NCBI GenBank assembly: GCA_043720875.1
Contig: JAYSRU010000009.1
Location: forward strand, 1 to 6,773
Reading direction: 5' to 3'
Origin: JAYSRU01 sp043720875
Lineage (GTDB): Bacteria; Bacteroidota; Bacteroidia; Flavobacteriales_D; Crocinitomicaceae
Length of the DNA: 6,773 nucleotides
This document shows positions 1 through 6,083 of this stretch, in pieces. Every line of letters begins with the position of its first letter. Positions within the stretch are counted from its first letter, which is position 1. The notes beneath the pieces are model-generated. The model did not search any database. It was not told the DNA's origin and saw only the letters and a program-made list of their open reading frames with translations. Position numbers and translations under genes: made by a program.

Positions 1-3
1 ATT

Positions 4-987
4 TTACTCATCATTATCGTCGTTTGGGTATCCTGATTTTTCTATTTCTCCTAATTCGTTGTCGTCACTTTCTTCTTCCCCTTCTTCCTCCAGTTCGACT
101 TCCTCATTTGTAATCGTCTTAGTACTCCTTTCGGAAGTAGTATTGTTGTTGCCATTATTAGGTTGAGGTGCTGGCTGGCTCTTGGTTAATTTATCCAAAA
201 GCAAAGGCATTCTTCCAATCAATTCTTTGTTCTGGCCAAGAACTGCTACTGTGAATAATACTTGCTGTAGTTCGTCTTGGGTAAACATAGCTTGCATATT
301 TTTTCCTAGTTCTAAACTACTTTCTTCTTCCTCTGAAAGCTTTGCATTCTGAGGTTGCATTATCTCTCCAAACCCGGCTAAGAAACCACCTAATCCACCA
401 CCGCTACTAGCGTTATTGATGGCTTTTCCTAGTCCTGCCAAAACAGTATTGGTATGCGGTAAAAGTCGCTCGGCTATATCAAGCATCTTGAGGCTTTTTG
501 AAGCATCGTCAAGCTTTGATTTTACAGTAGAAATTTCAAGGTCTTTTTCCTTTAATTGAAGTTCAAGTTTTCCTTTATCAAGTACCAACTGTTGAAACTC
601 CATTTCTTTCATTCGCTGATTTACACGGTCGTGTACTATCAGGTCTACTTGTCCTAGTGAATCTGTTTCTTTAGATTTTATAGAATTGTACTCGGATTTG
701 TATCTATCCAACTCAGCTTCCAGTTTAGCCAACCGAATAGCATCGTCCACATTACGGGTCACTTGTGGTACAAGATTATTGAAAGGAATTTGAGTTTGTT
801 GATCGACTCCGTTCATGGTCGAATTTATCTCCACCAAACGTTTTTTCTGTTCCTCGCGCACTTCAACTTCTTCGTCCGTCATCATTCCCATTTTCCAACG
901 TATGTATTTTGATGCGTTTTCAAAACCCATCAATTTCATTTCGTCCTCTTGGTCGGAGGTAAGTCTTATGGAGGCTGGTTTACTCAT
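4..987 (-). CDS. RHH-like N-terminus, coiled-coil, acidic-tailed protein (327 aa), function unknown
   Basis: Residues 5-35 (SIRLTSDQEDEMKLMG, then an ASKYIRWKMG helix) have the strand-helix-helix rhythm of a ribbon-helix-helix (CopG/MetJ-type) DNA-binding domain; this is a pattern match by eye. Residues about 80-170 are rich in E/K/Q/L with heptad-like spacing and look like a long coiled coil. Residues 182-210 form a Gly-rich hydrophobic stretch with three G[LF]G motifs (185, 198, 205). Residues 217-265 look helical, 270-290 are a Q/N/P/S/T linker, and 294-327 are strongly acidic. There is no membrane helix or signal peptide. The layout (DNA-binding head, coiled coil, acidic tail) recalls KfrA-like or partition/segregation-type proteins, but a scaffold or DNA-packaging role is equally open. 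It is the last complete gene here; its ATG lies 1 nt after the stop of the upstream gene (TAA-A-ATG), so it is probably translationally coupled. Coding status is confident; function is not. Confidence 0.85.
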   Translation of the reverse strand: MSKPASIRLTSDQEDEMKLMGFENASKYIRWKMGMMTDEEVEVREEQKKRLVEINSTMNGVDQQTQIPFNNLVPQVTRNVDDAIRLAKLEAELDRYKSEYNSIKSKETDSLGQVDLIVHDRVNQRMKEMEFQQLVLDKGKLELQLKEKDLEISTVKSKLDDASKSLKMLDIAERLLPHTNTVLAGLGKAINNASSGGGLGGFLAGFGEIMQPQNAKLSEEEESSLELGKNMQAMFTQDELQQVLFTVAVLGQNKELIGRMPLLLDKLTKSQPAPQPNNGNNNTTSERSTKTITNEEVELEEEGEEESDDNELGEIEKSGYPNDDNDE

Positions 988-988
988 T

Positions 989-1312
989 TTAATCTCTGTT
1001 TATGGGTAACACTTGTACAAAATCTACTCGTAGCGTTTTGTTTGTATTGTTGCGAATTTCAACCAGTCCGGTATGTTCAATAATTACTTCGTTGGTAGCA
1101 GGTATTTCGTCTCCTGAAAGACCGTAATCCGAACGAACTGTTACCCCAAATACATTTTCTTTCAAAAACCAATATTCGGCAAAGGCGTTTTTTTCAAGCA
1201 AAGTGTCGGCTGCAATAGTTAAACTTCTGTGTTTTACTTCGTATTTAGCAAAACCCAATTGTTTCATCTTTTGATCCGCAAGTCTGTATATTTCTTCTAT
1301 TGATTGATTCAT
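989..1312 (-). CDS. Small beta-rich hypothetical protein (107 aa)
   Basis: I do not recognise this protein. Residues 1-25 look helical (SIEEIYRLADQKMKQLGF). Residues 26-104 look mostly like beta strand: alternating hydrophobic segments at about 26-34 (VKHRSLTIA), 47-60 (YWFLKENVFGVTV), 75-86 (EVIIEHTGLVEI) and 93-104 (TLRVDFVQVLPI). A C-terminal pattern of 'xGLVEIRNNTNKTLRVDF' type resembles the last strands of a small beta-sandwich or jelly-roll-like domain, as found in many virion surface proteins, but this is a weak structural impression. It has no membrane segment, Cys cluster or catalytic motif. The start is ATG, 8 nt after the upstream gene's stop, and the stop TAA is followed after 1 nt by the next ATG, so it lies inside a tightly packed operon. 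A small structural or accessory protein is the most economical reading. Confidence 0.8.
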   Translation of the reverse strand: MNQSIEEIYRLADQKMKQLGFAKYEVKHRSLTIAADTLLEKNAFAEYWFLKENVFGVTVRSDYGLSGDEIPATNEVIIEHTGLVEIRNNTNKTLRVDFVQVLPINRD

Positions 1313-1320
1313 ACCAAACG

Positions 1321-1707
1321 TTATTTTGCTATTATTTCTGCTGCCTTTTTCTGCAATTCTGCTTTCTCTACTGCTTCTTCGTAAGTCGGCTTAATGTCTT
1401 GCTCATAAATAAGCGAAACTTTTAAATCGTATGTTTTCAAAGAAATTCCTGAATCAACAAAATTGAAAACTAATTGGGCCGTCTTTTTTGCATCGATGAA
1501 TACGCCTAACTCTTCCAGACTTTGTATAAAATCGGTTAAGGACATATCATTTCCTAAAGCATCAAAACCATTGATGTTATCAATATTTTGAAGCGTGTTT
1601 AGATTCACAATCTGATTTACTAGATTGGCATCGTTGTTATCCACATGAAGAATAAATACTATATCTTCTTCTCCACTGGACGTTATGGTTAGTTTGCCTA
1701 CGTTCAT
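1321..1707 (-). CDS. Hypothetical protein (128 aa) with helical C-terminus
   Basis: I do not recognise this protein. Residues 1-22 look like two beta strands (VGKLTITS, DIVFILHV). Residues 25-60 are Asn/Asp/Leu-rich (IVNLNTLQNIDNINGFDALGN), 56-84 mix helix and strand (LTDFIQSLEELGVFID, then TAQLVFNFV), 90-102 are a strand pair (YDLKVSLIYEQ), and 108-128 form a charged helix rich in Ala/Glu/Lys. It has no transmembrane segment, Cys or metal-binding motif. The size suggests a small soluble accessory or structural subunit; the charged C-terminal helix could mediate oligomerisation. It begins 1 nt after the stop of the upstream 153-aa gene (TAA-A-ATG), the same junction geometry seen at 987/989, so it is probably translated by reinitiation on a shared transcript. 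The gene is believable from its packing and lack of overlap; no function can be assigned. Confidence 0.78.
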   Translation of the reverse strand: MNVGKLTITSSGEEDIVFILHVDNNDANLVNQIVNLNTLQNIDNINGFDALGNDMSLTDFIQSLEELGVFIDAKKTAQLVFNFVDSGISLKTYDLKVSLIYEQDIKPTYEEAVEKAELQKKAAEIIAK

Positions 1708-1708
1708 T

Positions 1709-2170
1709 TTAGAATACGTAAAGTTTTACTTGTCCAAATCCACTATCGTTGCTCTCAAAGAGATTGTAGTCTTCTGTATAGCCTGTTTCAGCATCCGTAA
1801 CACTTACAGGTGTACCTATTAAAGTAAAGCCTGTGGAAACAGCATTTACCTCAAACGAGGGAAGTCCATCCAACCTTGAAGGGCGTGCATAGTATATTTT
1901 TTGTCCTACTAGTGCATTAATACTAAAGACCTTTACTGTACTCTCCATTTGTTCGTTGGATAGCCCTTGAACAAAGGAATTGCTATAGACAAAAGGAGTT
2001 ACCGATTTGCCAAAGTAATGCCTATTGACAGGCATATTATCACCTGTTAGTTTTGTGGAAAATTGAATCCCAATGATGCGTTTGGCATTGCCAGGAACAT
2101 CAATGGTGAAAACTTTGTTTTCACCTCTTACGCCAATGCGTTCTTTTTTTATAGAGGTTCTTTTTTCCAT
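1709..2170 (-). CDS. Beta-rich hypothetical protein (153 aa), possible structural subunit
   Basis: I do not recognise a named family. From the ATG at 2168-2170 the protein is 153 aa; a GTG codon immediately before it (2171-2173) would add one Met. An AGGTG lies directly against the ATG, too close to act as a normal ribosome-binding site. The short Lys/Arg-rich start is followed by predicted strands such as KVFTIDVPG, AKRIIGIQFST, VTPFVYSN, VKVFSINALV, KIYYARP and a final QVKLYVF, with glycines and prolines at likely turns. This is consistent with an all-beta domain. There is no membrane helix, signal peptide or catalytic motif. The C-terminus carries one of the recurrent G[LF]G motifs (SGFGQ) and ends in YVF, as does the 279-aa protein upstream. 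It starts just behind the TAG stop of the preceding gene and ends 1 nt before the next ATG. A minor virion or surface component is an inference from size, fold impression and context. Confidence 0.8.
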   Translation of the reverse strand: MEKRTSIKKERIGVRGENKVFTIDVPGNAKRIIGIQFSTKLTGDNMPVNRHYFGKSVTPFVYSNSFVQGLSNEQMESTVKVFSINALVGQKIYYARPSRLDGLPSFEVNAVSTGFTLIGTPVSVTDAETGYTEDYNLFESNDSGFGQVKLYVF

Positions 2171-2173
2171 CAC

Positions 2174-2563
2174 CTATATTTTATCCTTGGTTTCAATCAT
2201 GAATGTATAGGTGACATCGTGCGCTACAAATGGCGTTAGCGCATTGTTCGTACTTTTGTATTTCAACCTCAATTCAAGGTTACCTGCCTCTATTGGTTCT
2301 GAAAATTTATACATCTTTTTTTCTACTGGCACAGAGGCGTTAGTAGAAAACATTTTTGTATCGGTATCGTCTGGAAAAATTTCTTTTCCATCAATCTCCA
2401 TTTTGAAAGTACCTCGAAGGTCTACTTGGTCTATGCGTTTGGAAAAAATTCCAAAAGCTAGGATATTACCCGAACGCTGGTCGAACTTTAATCCTGTGGG
2501 ACTAAATTCCGTATCATCGGTGGGTATATTTATTTTGAAATTTTGAAATATGATCTTTCCCAT
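2174..2563 (-). CDS. Beta-rich hypothetical protein (129 aa), possible structural subunit
   Basis: I do not recognise this protein. The ATG at 2561-2563 (MGKIIFQNFK) is preferred over an in-frame TTG at 2594-2596, because the TTG sits at the base of a terminator hairpin and its extra residues (FLQKSLKPYP) are encoded by the hairpin's U-tract and spacer. From the ATG the protein is 129 aa. It is almost entirely alternating hydrophobic/polar residues: IIFQNFKINI, ILAFGIF, VDLRGTFKMEI, KMYKFSEPI, NLELRLKYKS and a final TYTFMIE strand. That pattern indicates an all-beta, sandwich-like domain with no membrane segment or signal peptide. An acidic loop (FPDDTDT) lies near residues 63-69. It is the first gene after the terminator behind the 221-aa gene, so its expression depends on readthrough or on a promoter I cannot identify. 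A small structural or spike-type subunit is plausible but unproven. Confidence 0.8.
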   Translation of the reverse strand: MGKIIFQNFKINIPTDDTEFSPTGLKFDQRSGNILAFGIFSKRIDQVDLRGTFKMEIDGKEIFPDDTDTKMFSTNASVPVEKKMYKFSEPIEAGNLELRLKYKSTNNALTPFVAHDVTYTFMIETKDKI

Positions 2564-2586
2564 GGGGTAAGGTTTTAAAGATTTTT

Positions 2587-2624
2587 GTAAAAACAATCCC
2601 TTGCTTGGCTTTCAAGCAAGGGAT
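2587..2624 (-). terminator. Intrinsic terminator behind the 221-aa gene
   Basis: On the minus strand, ATCCCTTGCTTG pairs perfectly with CAAGCAAGGGAT (12-bp stem; arms at 2613-2624 and 2596-2607) around a 5-nt AAAGC loop (2608-2612), followed by TGTTTTTAC (2595-2587) as the U-tract. The plus-strand reading lacks a T-run, so the element points leftward. It starts 11 nt after the TAATAA double stop of the 221-aa gene. Because more same-strand genes follow, it probably works as a partial terminator that raises or insulates the transcript of the 221-aa gene relative to downstream genes, and it may protect the 3' end. Confidence 0.85.
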
Positions 2625-2635
2625 ATGTTGAATTA

Positions 2636-3301
2636 TTATTTTCCTACTGGTGTAGTTCTCGTTCCGTGAATTAAAAATTTCACAGCAGAAGTTGCTGGCA
2701 TAGCCACGCCTGACTTCATGCTCAACTCATTTCTGTGTTGAGGTTTCATGATGCTAGTATTATCCAAGAAGATAGTGCCTTTTGGAGCATCTTGACCACC
2801 ACTTGCATTCAAACCAATGAAACGACCTGTTGGCAACTCTCTGAATAAGTATTCAGTAGTGTTGATTTTGAAATCTAACCACGCACCTGTGATAGAGTTC
2901 AAGGTGTCGATTGGTGCAAATTCGGCAGACTGAATACCTGCTTCGTCATTAGATGCCAAAGCATCGGTTCCAACCATTGTAATTGCAACAGGGCAGAAAT
3001 ACTCGTTTTCAGGAAGTTTTGCCTGTGCAAGATTTCTAACTCCGATTGTTACGTTGTCAGACGTTTTCAAAAAGTCAACAGATGTCAATGCAGCTGTAAC
3101 AGCAGAAATTTCAATCACGTGATCTTGGAATTTGATTTTATTTTGTTTGTACAGCGTGTAAATGTTGTACAGCTCTTCGTCAAGAATAGTAGTCTTAGTG
3201 ATGATTTTACCTGTCGCAGGGTCTTTTACTTTTGTCCTTTTTACGGCTTGTCTCTCCAGTGTCTCAATGAAAATTTTGGTAGAATTAGCTAATAGTTTCA
3301 T
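2636..3301 (-). CDS. Hypothetical soluble protein (221 aa), candidate abundant coat-type protein
   Basis: I cannot name a family. Residues 1-22 look helical, 23-40 are a charged Thr/Lys-rich segment (KVKDPATGKIITKTT), 41-58 a helix (EELYNIYTLYKQ), and about 58-215 alternate strands and turns (HVIEISAVTAAL, VTIGVRNLA, EYFCPVAITMVG, AWLDFKINTTEYLFREL, FIGLNASGG, GTIFLDNTS, AVKFLIHGT). There is one Cys, no membrane helix and no signal peptide. The late position of the beta-rich part and the 'LPxxxYFCPVAI' segment give the impression of a virion protein, but this cannot be proven here. Context supports high expression: the gene has its own 66-nt A/T-rich leader, a leader motif shared with the 279-aa gene, a double TAATAA stop and a strong intrinsic terminator directly behind. 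It is the best candidate in the window for a major coat subunit. An alternative is any other abundant element-encoded protein. Confidence 0.82.
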   Translation of the reverse strand: MKLLANSTKIFIETLERQAVKRTKVKDPATGKIITKTTILDEELYNIYTLYKQNKIKFQDHVIEISAVTAALTSVDFLKTSDNVTIGVRNLAQAKLPENEYFCPVAITMVGTDALASNDEAGIQSAEFAPIDTLNSITGAWLDFKINTTEYLFRELPTGRFIGLNASGGQDAPKGTIFLDNTSIMKPQHRNELSMKSGVAMPATSAVKFLIHGTRTTPVGK

Positions 3302-3367
3302 AATTGTAAATTGATTTGATTGTTTAACTTTATTTTTATTTAATTGATACTCGTTGTTTGTTACAGA
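3302..3367 (-). promoter_or_regulatory. A/T-rich leader of the 221-aa gene
   Basis: This 66-nt gap is long for this operon. On the minus strand it is A-rich and G-poor, has no Shine-Dalgarno sequence, and contains a CAA-rich 17-mer (3311-3327) matching the leader of the 279-aa gene at 14 of 17 positions. I see no TTTG/TAnnTTTG promoter on the minus strand. An unstructured A-rich leader favours efficient initiation in Bacteroidota; whether it also holds a promoter cannot be told. Confidence 0.45.
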
Positions 3368-4207
3368 TTAAAATACGTACTCCTCACCAATAGAACCGCT
3401 TAGAATTTCTTCTAATTCGCCCATCGCTGAAGCTTTTAATAACATTGGATGTCTGTTGGCATAAGCTTTCACTTTAGGATGGTTTTTGCCAAATCGTTGT
3501 ACTGCTTTATTGTAAAAAGAAAGGATGCGACTAGGCTTTCCGAAATCACCCATCTCTTCGTCGTCTACTCCGTCCATCTCGTCGTCTTCGTCCACTCCAT
3601 CCATTTCTTCGTCGTCAGTACCATTCATATAGTCGTCAGTAAGAGATGTACCGTTTACACCGTAATCGTTATTCAAAGAGCCGTCCATGCCTTCTACTTC
3701 ACCAAATCCGTTTGTGGCTTGGTTTTCTTTGGCCGCTTCTTGGTCTTTTATCATTTCGTCGATTACACGTTGTGCATCTTCATCGGTCAATTGATCCGTA
3801 TCACCCAAGCCACTTACTCCGGGTATATACTTTGCCAAAGGCGTTTTGTCCAAGTAAAATTTTCTTGCAAGATTTGAAATCGCATCTTTAGAACCTTCTT
3901 TAGCATCTTCGCCAACAGCTGCTAATCCTGACAATCCTTTTACACTTGAAGGAGCTACTTCTACTACTGGAGAAGCTATCATTCCTGCACCTGCACCAAT
4001 GGTGAAATATCCTAACCATTTTTTGTCGTCCATTTTATCTAAAAGCACAAATCCAAGACCAGTAGTACCGATACCCAAAGCACCAGAAGGTCTTCCCACT
4101 GCACTTCCTGCAATCTTTCCGACGATTACTCCTAAAACTACTATACCAGCATTTTTAAGATATGAAAGCCATTTTGTTTCTTTTTTATTTTCAGCTACAG
4201 TTGCCAT
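3368..4207 (-). CDS. Membrane protein (279 aa) with Asp/Glu-rich repeat region
   Basis: I do not recognise a family. Residues 13-85 hold two or three hydrophobic Gly/Ala-rich segments: about 18-35 (NAGIVVLGVIVGKIAGSA), 40-57 (SGALGIGTTGLGFVLL) and 65-85 (LGYFTIGAGAGMIASPVVEV). These are probable membrane helices, with no cleavable signal peptide. Residues 90-165 look helical and charged and include two Gly-Leu motifs (GLSGL at 91, SGLGD at 132). Residues 166-222 are dominated by Asp/Glu/Gly with a [MV][DN]G[STV] unit repeating every 8-10 residues. Residues 224-279 are a basic then mixed C-terminal domain (SRILSFYNKAVQRFGKNHPK) ending in EEYVF. The N-terminus is probably membrane-bound with the acidic tail exposed. 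The gene sits between the peptidase gene (37-nt gap) and the candidate coat gene. A membrane-embedded virion or assembly protein is inferred; the acidic region could bind cations or mimic nucleic acid. Confidence 0.83.
   Translation of the reverse strand: MATVAENKKETKWLSYLKNAGIVVLGVIVGKIAGSAVGRPSGALGIGTTGLGFVLLDKMDDKKWLGYFTIGAGAGMIASPVVEVAPSSVKGLSGLAAVGEDAKEGSKDAISNLARKFYLDKTPLAKYIPGVSGLGDTDQLTDEDAQRVIDEMIKDQEAAKENQATNGFGEVEGMDGSLNNDYGVNGTSLTDDYMNGTDDEEMDGVDEDDEMDGVDDEEMGDFGKPSRILSFYNKAVQRFGKNHPKVKAYANRHPMLLKASAMGELEEILSGSIGEEYVF
3539..3688 (-). repeat. Acidic minisatellite-like repeats within the 279-aa gene
   Basis: Residues 174-223 of the 279-aa protein contain MDGS, VNGT, MNGT, MDGV and MDGV at residues 174, 184, 194, 202 and 211, each followed by acidic residues. 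The last two units, MDGVDEDDE and MDGVDDEEM, are a near-perfect 9-residue (27-bp) tandem repeat. The DNA is correspondingly repetitive, with recurring cgtcgtc/ccatctc/ccatcc blocks on the plus strand. Such repeats can vary in copy number between strains. Confidence 0.7.
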
Positions 4208-4244
4208 AAGTTGTTTGTTTTAATTGTTTGAGTTATTATTTATG
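4208..4244 (-). promoter_or_regulatory. CAA-rich leader of the 279-aa gene
   Basis: This is a 37-nt gap after the peptidase gene. On the minus strand it is CAA-rich and lacks a Shine-Dalgarno sequence. The 17-mer at 4215-4231 resembles that at 3311-3327 (14 of 17 identical), and both end 7-9 nt before the ATG, which suggests a shared translation-initiation element. No terminator or promoter is visible. Confidence 0.4.
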
Positions 4245-6083
4245 TTAAAGATTTACTATTGCTATTTTTTGCTTTTTAGAAGCAAGTTTCTTTTTTGATA
4301 CTTTCCTTTTTACACCACTCATTGCAGGGTTATTTTGCACTACTTGTTTTGGTTTTTGTGCGTTTTTAATCAACGCATACCCTATTCCTAAAGCAGCTAG
4401 TACACCTGCCGTTATTGCTACTGGCATAACCCATGAGGAGCCTTTTTCAGTAGTATTTACCGCTTCACCTGTTGCTTGCTGGGCAAGTTGATTAGGGTCT
4501 ATTTTGCCACTTTCTACACCTTGTGTTATCGCTTGAATTTGTGCACTTGTTACAGGTGCAGAATTAGGAGCAAAAGTTGTTGCCTCTGTATTTAGATTTT
4601 GAGCATCCTCGGTAGTATTACCTTCGTCGTCAAATTCTTTTTGTTTTGCCTTATCAGGGAAAAGACCTTTGGTTTTATCCTTCATACTAGCAGCCCAAGC
4701 GGTAACAGTAGCTACTGCGGTGGCTAGTGCTGTTCCTGTAGCTGCGATGGCTGGCTCTCCTAGACCGTTAAATTGATCTTCGTAGCCTGCTACGGTTTCG
4801 TAAATATTTTCAACAGAATAAAGACCTAGTAGTGTGAAACCAGCTAGTACAGGTTCTTTTTTATTCCCTTTTCCCTTTAGAATAGCATTTTTGAAACTTT
4901 TCTTTTCACCACCCATTTGTTCAAATAGGCGTTCACGAAGCGTAACTTCATTGCGTAATACTTGCAATTCTTTCAAGTTCATTCCTCTTGCCAAGGCTTG
5001 TTCGTCTGTCAGATAAGCATAGCGGTATTTATTGCCAAGTCCTTTCATATTGATTTTCATGGCAGCCAAAAGACCATTTCTAATCAATACCGTAATAGGA
5101 TTTGCTTTATTGACAATCTTAGAAACTTTACGAATTGCTTTACCAGCATTAGTCAATGGTTTCTTTACTTTCAGTTCGTTTTTAGCAGCCTTTTTCTCCT
5201 CTTTAGATTTCCCTTGAGTGGCTTTTTTGACCTGTTTTTTTTCAACTTTATAGGCTTTCCTTTCGGCTTTAAAAGCTTTTTTCTCCACTTTAGACTTTTT
5301 CCCAAGACCGTCTATACTACCCGGTACATAGGGTGTCCAACGTTGATTTTTAAAGTCACCCGTTGGGGCATAAAGCATCCAAGGTTTATTGTTATCGTCA
5401 ATACCGACCACAACGCCATCAGCCAATTCCTGATGTCTTACAATCTTAGGTTCTGTAACGGTATCGTTGTTTTCATTTATACCGTCTAATCCTGAAAGTC
5501 TTGCTAGTTGCATATCGTAATCTTTTTTTTCTTTGTATGGTACTTCGTAATCAAATTTGTCTGTAACGCAATCAATGACGATGTAGTCTTTTCTATTTTT
5601 ATCGTAGTCGTATTCCTTTTTTAGGTTCCTATCTTTTGGCACTATAGGATATACGTGTTGCCAATGTGGAATCTGAGGAAACGGTTTACTGTACTTTGTT
5701 ATTCTCAGTAAATGCGGAATATTTAGGTTTGTTAGAATGGATGAAATCATTACTGTATAGCAGTCGCAATCTCCTTGTCTATCTTTCCAAAGCCTCGCTG
5801 GCTCTCTCAATTCCTCTATAAATTTTTCGTCTTCTTTGTATTGAATATGATTGTATACCCAGTTCCAAATATTCTGACAGGTCTCATAAATATTATGACC
5901 TTGTAATTCTTTCGCTATTGCTCTTGTTTGCCCTAGTGTAGTGTTTACAATAGTTCGGAGTTCTTTGATAGTATCCTCTACCGTTGCTTCCTCTTTTACA
6001 TTAGTAGTTTTCCCGTTGGCTACAGGGAAAAACCTATCGTATTCTTTTCCCGACTTTACAATTCTTTTGCTTGATGATTTCAT
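4245..6083 (-). CDS. Transglutaminase-like cysteine peptidase, multidomain and membrane-anchored (612 aa)
   Basis: The core lies at residues about 68-185. GDCDCYT (104-110), followed by a helix ending NLNIP, matches the transglutaminase-fold nucleophile motif GxCxxxA/T and points to Cys106. HWQHVYPIV supplies His143 (or His140), and YIVIDCV supplies Asp171, giving a full Cys-His-Asp triad in the expected order. Members of this fold are usually proteases or amide-cleaving enzymes in bacteria, not cross-linkers. After the core come MQLARLSGLDG, a small segment with LYAPTGD (215-256), a very Lys-rich linker (262-308), and a second domain (about 310-405; NPITVLIRNGLLAAMKIN, KGLGNKYRYAYLTDEQALARGM) resembling sequences I associate, from memory, with Bacteroidota island proteins. 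An Ala/Thr-rich hydrophobic stretch (443-467), a Gln/Thr linker, a clear membrane helix (about 551-572) and a basic tail follow. No signal peptide is visible. The ATG overlaps the upstream stop (TAATG), so the two proteins are probably co-translated. Possible roles are maturation protease, cell-wall entry enzyme or membrane-bound effector. Confidence 0.88.
   Translation of the reverse strand: MKSSSKRIVKSGKEYDRFFPVANGKTTNVKEEATVEDTIKELRTIVNTTLGQTRAIAKELQGHNIYETCQNIWNWVYNHIQYKEDEKFIEELREPARLWKDRQGDCDCYTVMISSILTNLNIPHLLRITKYSKPFPQIPHWQHVYPIVPKDRNLKKEYDYDKNRKDYIVIDCVTDKFDYEVPYKEKKDYDMQLARLSGLDGINENNDTVTEPKIVRHQELADGVVVGIDDNNKPWMLYAPTGDFKNQRWTPYVPGSIDGLGKKSKVEKKAFKAERKAYKVEKKQVKKATQGKSKEEKKAAKNELKVKKPLTNAGKAIRKVSKIVNKANPITVLIRNGLLAAMKINMKGLGNKYRYAYLTDEQALARGMNLKELQVLRNEVTLRERLFEQMGGEKKSFKNAILKGKGNKKEPVLAGFTLLGLYSVENIYETVAGYEDQFNGLGEPAIAATGTALATAVATVTAWAASMKDKTKGLFPDKAKQKEFDDEGNTTEDAQNLNTEATTFAPNSAPVTSAQIQAITQGVESGKIDPNQLAQQATGEAVNTTEKGSSWVMPVAITAGVLAALGIGYALIKNAQKPKQVVQNNPAMSGVKRKVSKKKLASKKQKIAIVNL

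Noticed and set aside
2211..2546. 111-codon open frame on the plus strand
   Set aside because: It lies wholly antisense to the 129-aa gene and has no recognisable features or start context.
2564..2596. TTG-initiated extension of the 129-aa protein to 140 aa
   Set aside because: The TTG is at the foot of the terminator hairpin and the extension encodes its U-tract and spacer; the ATG at 2563 gives a natural first strand.
3449..3877. 142-codon open frame on the plus strand
   Set aside because: It is antisense to the 279-aa gene, has a skewed Phe/Val/His-rich composition derived from the repeat DNA, and no leader or promoter.
4962..5489. 175-codon open frame on the plus strand
   Set aside because: It is opposite the Lys-rich part of the 612-aa gene; its Phe-rich composition (reverse complement of Lys codons) shows it is a shadow.
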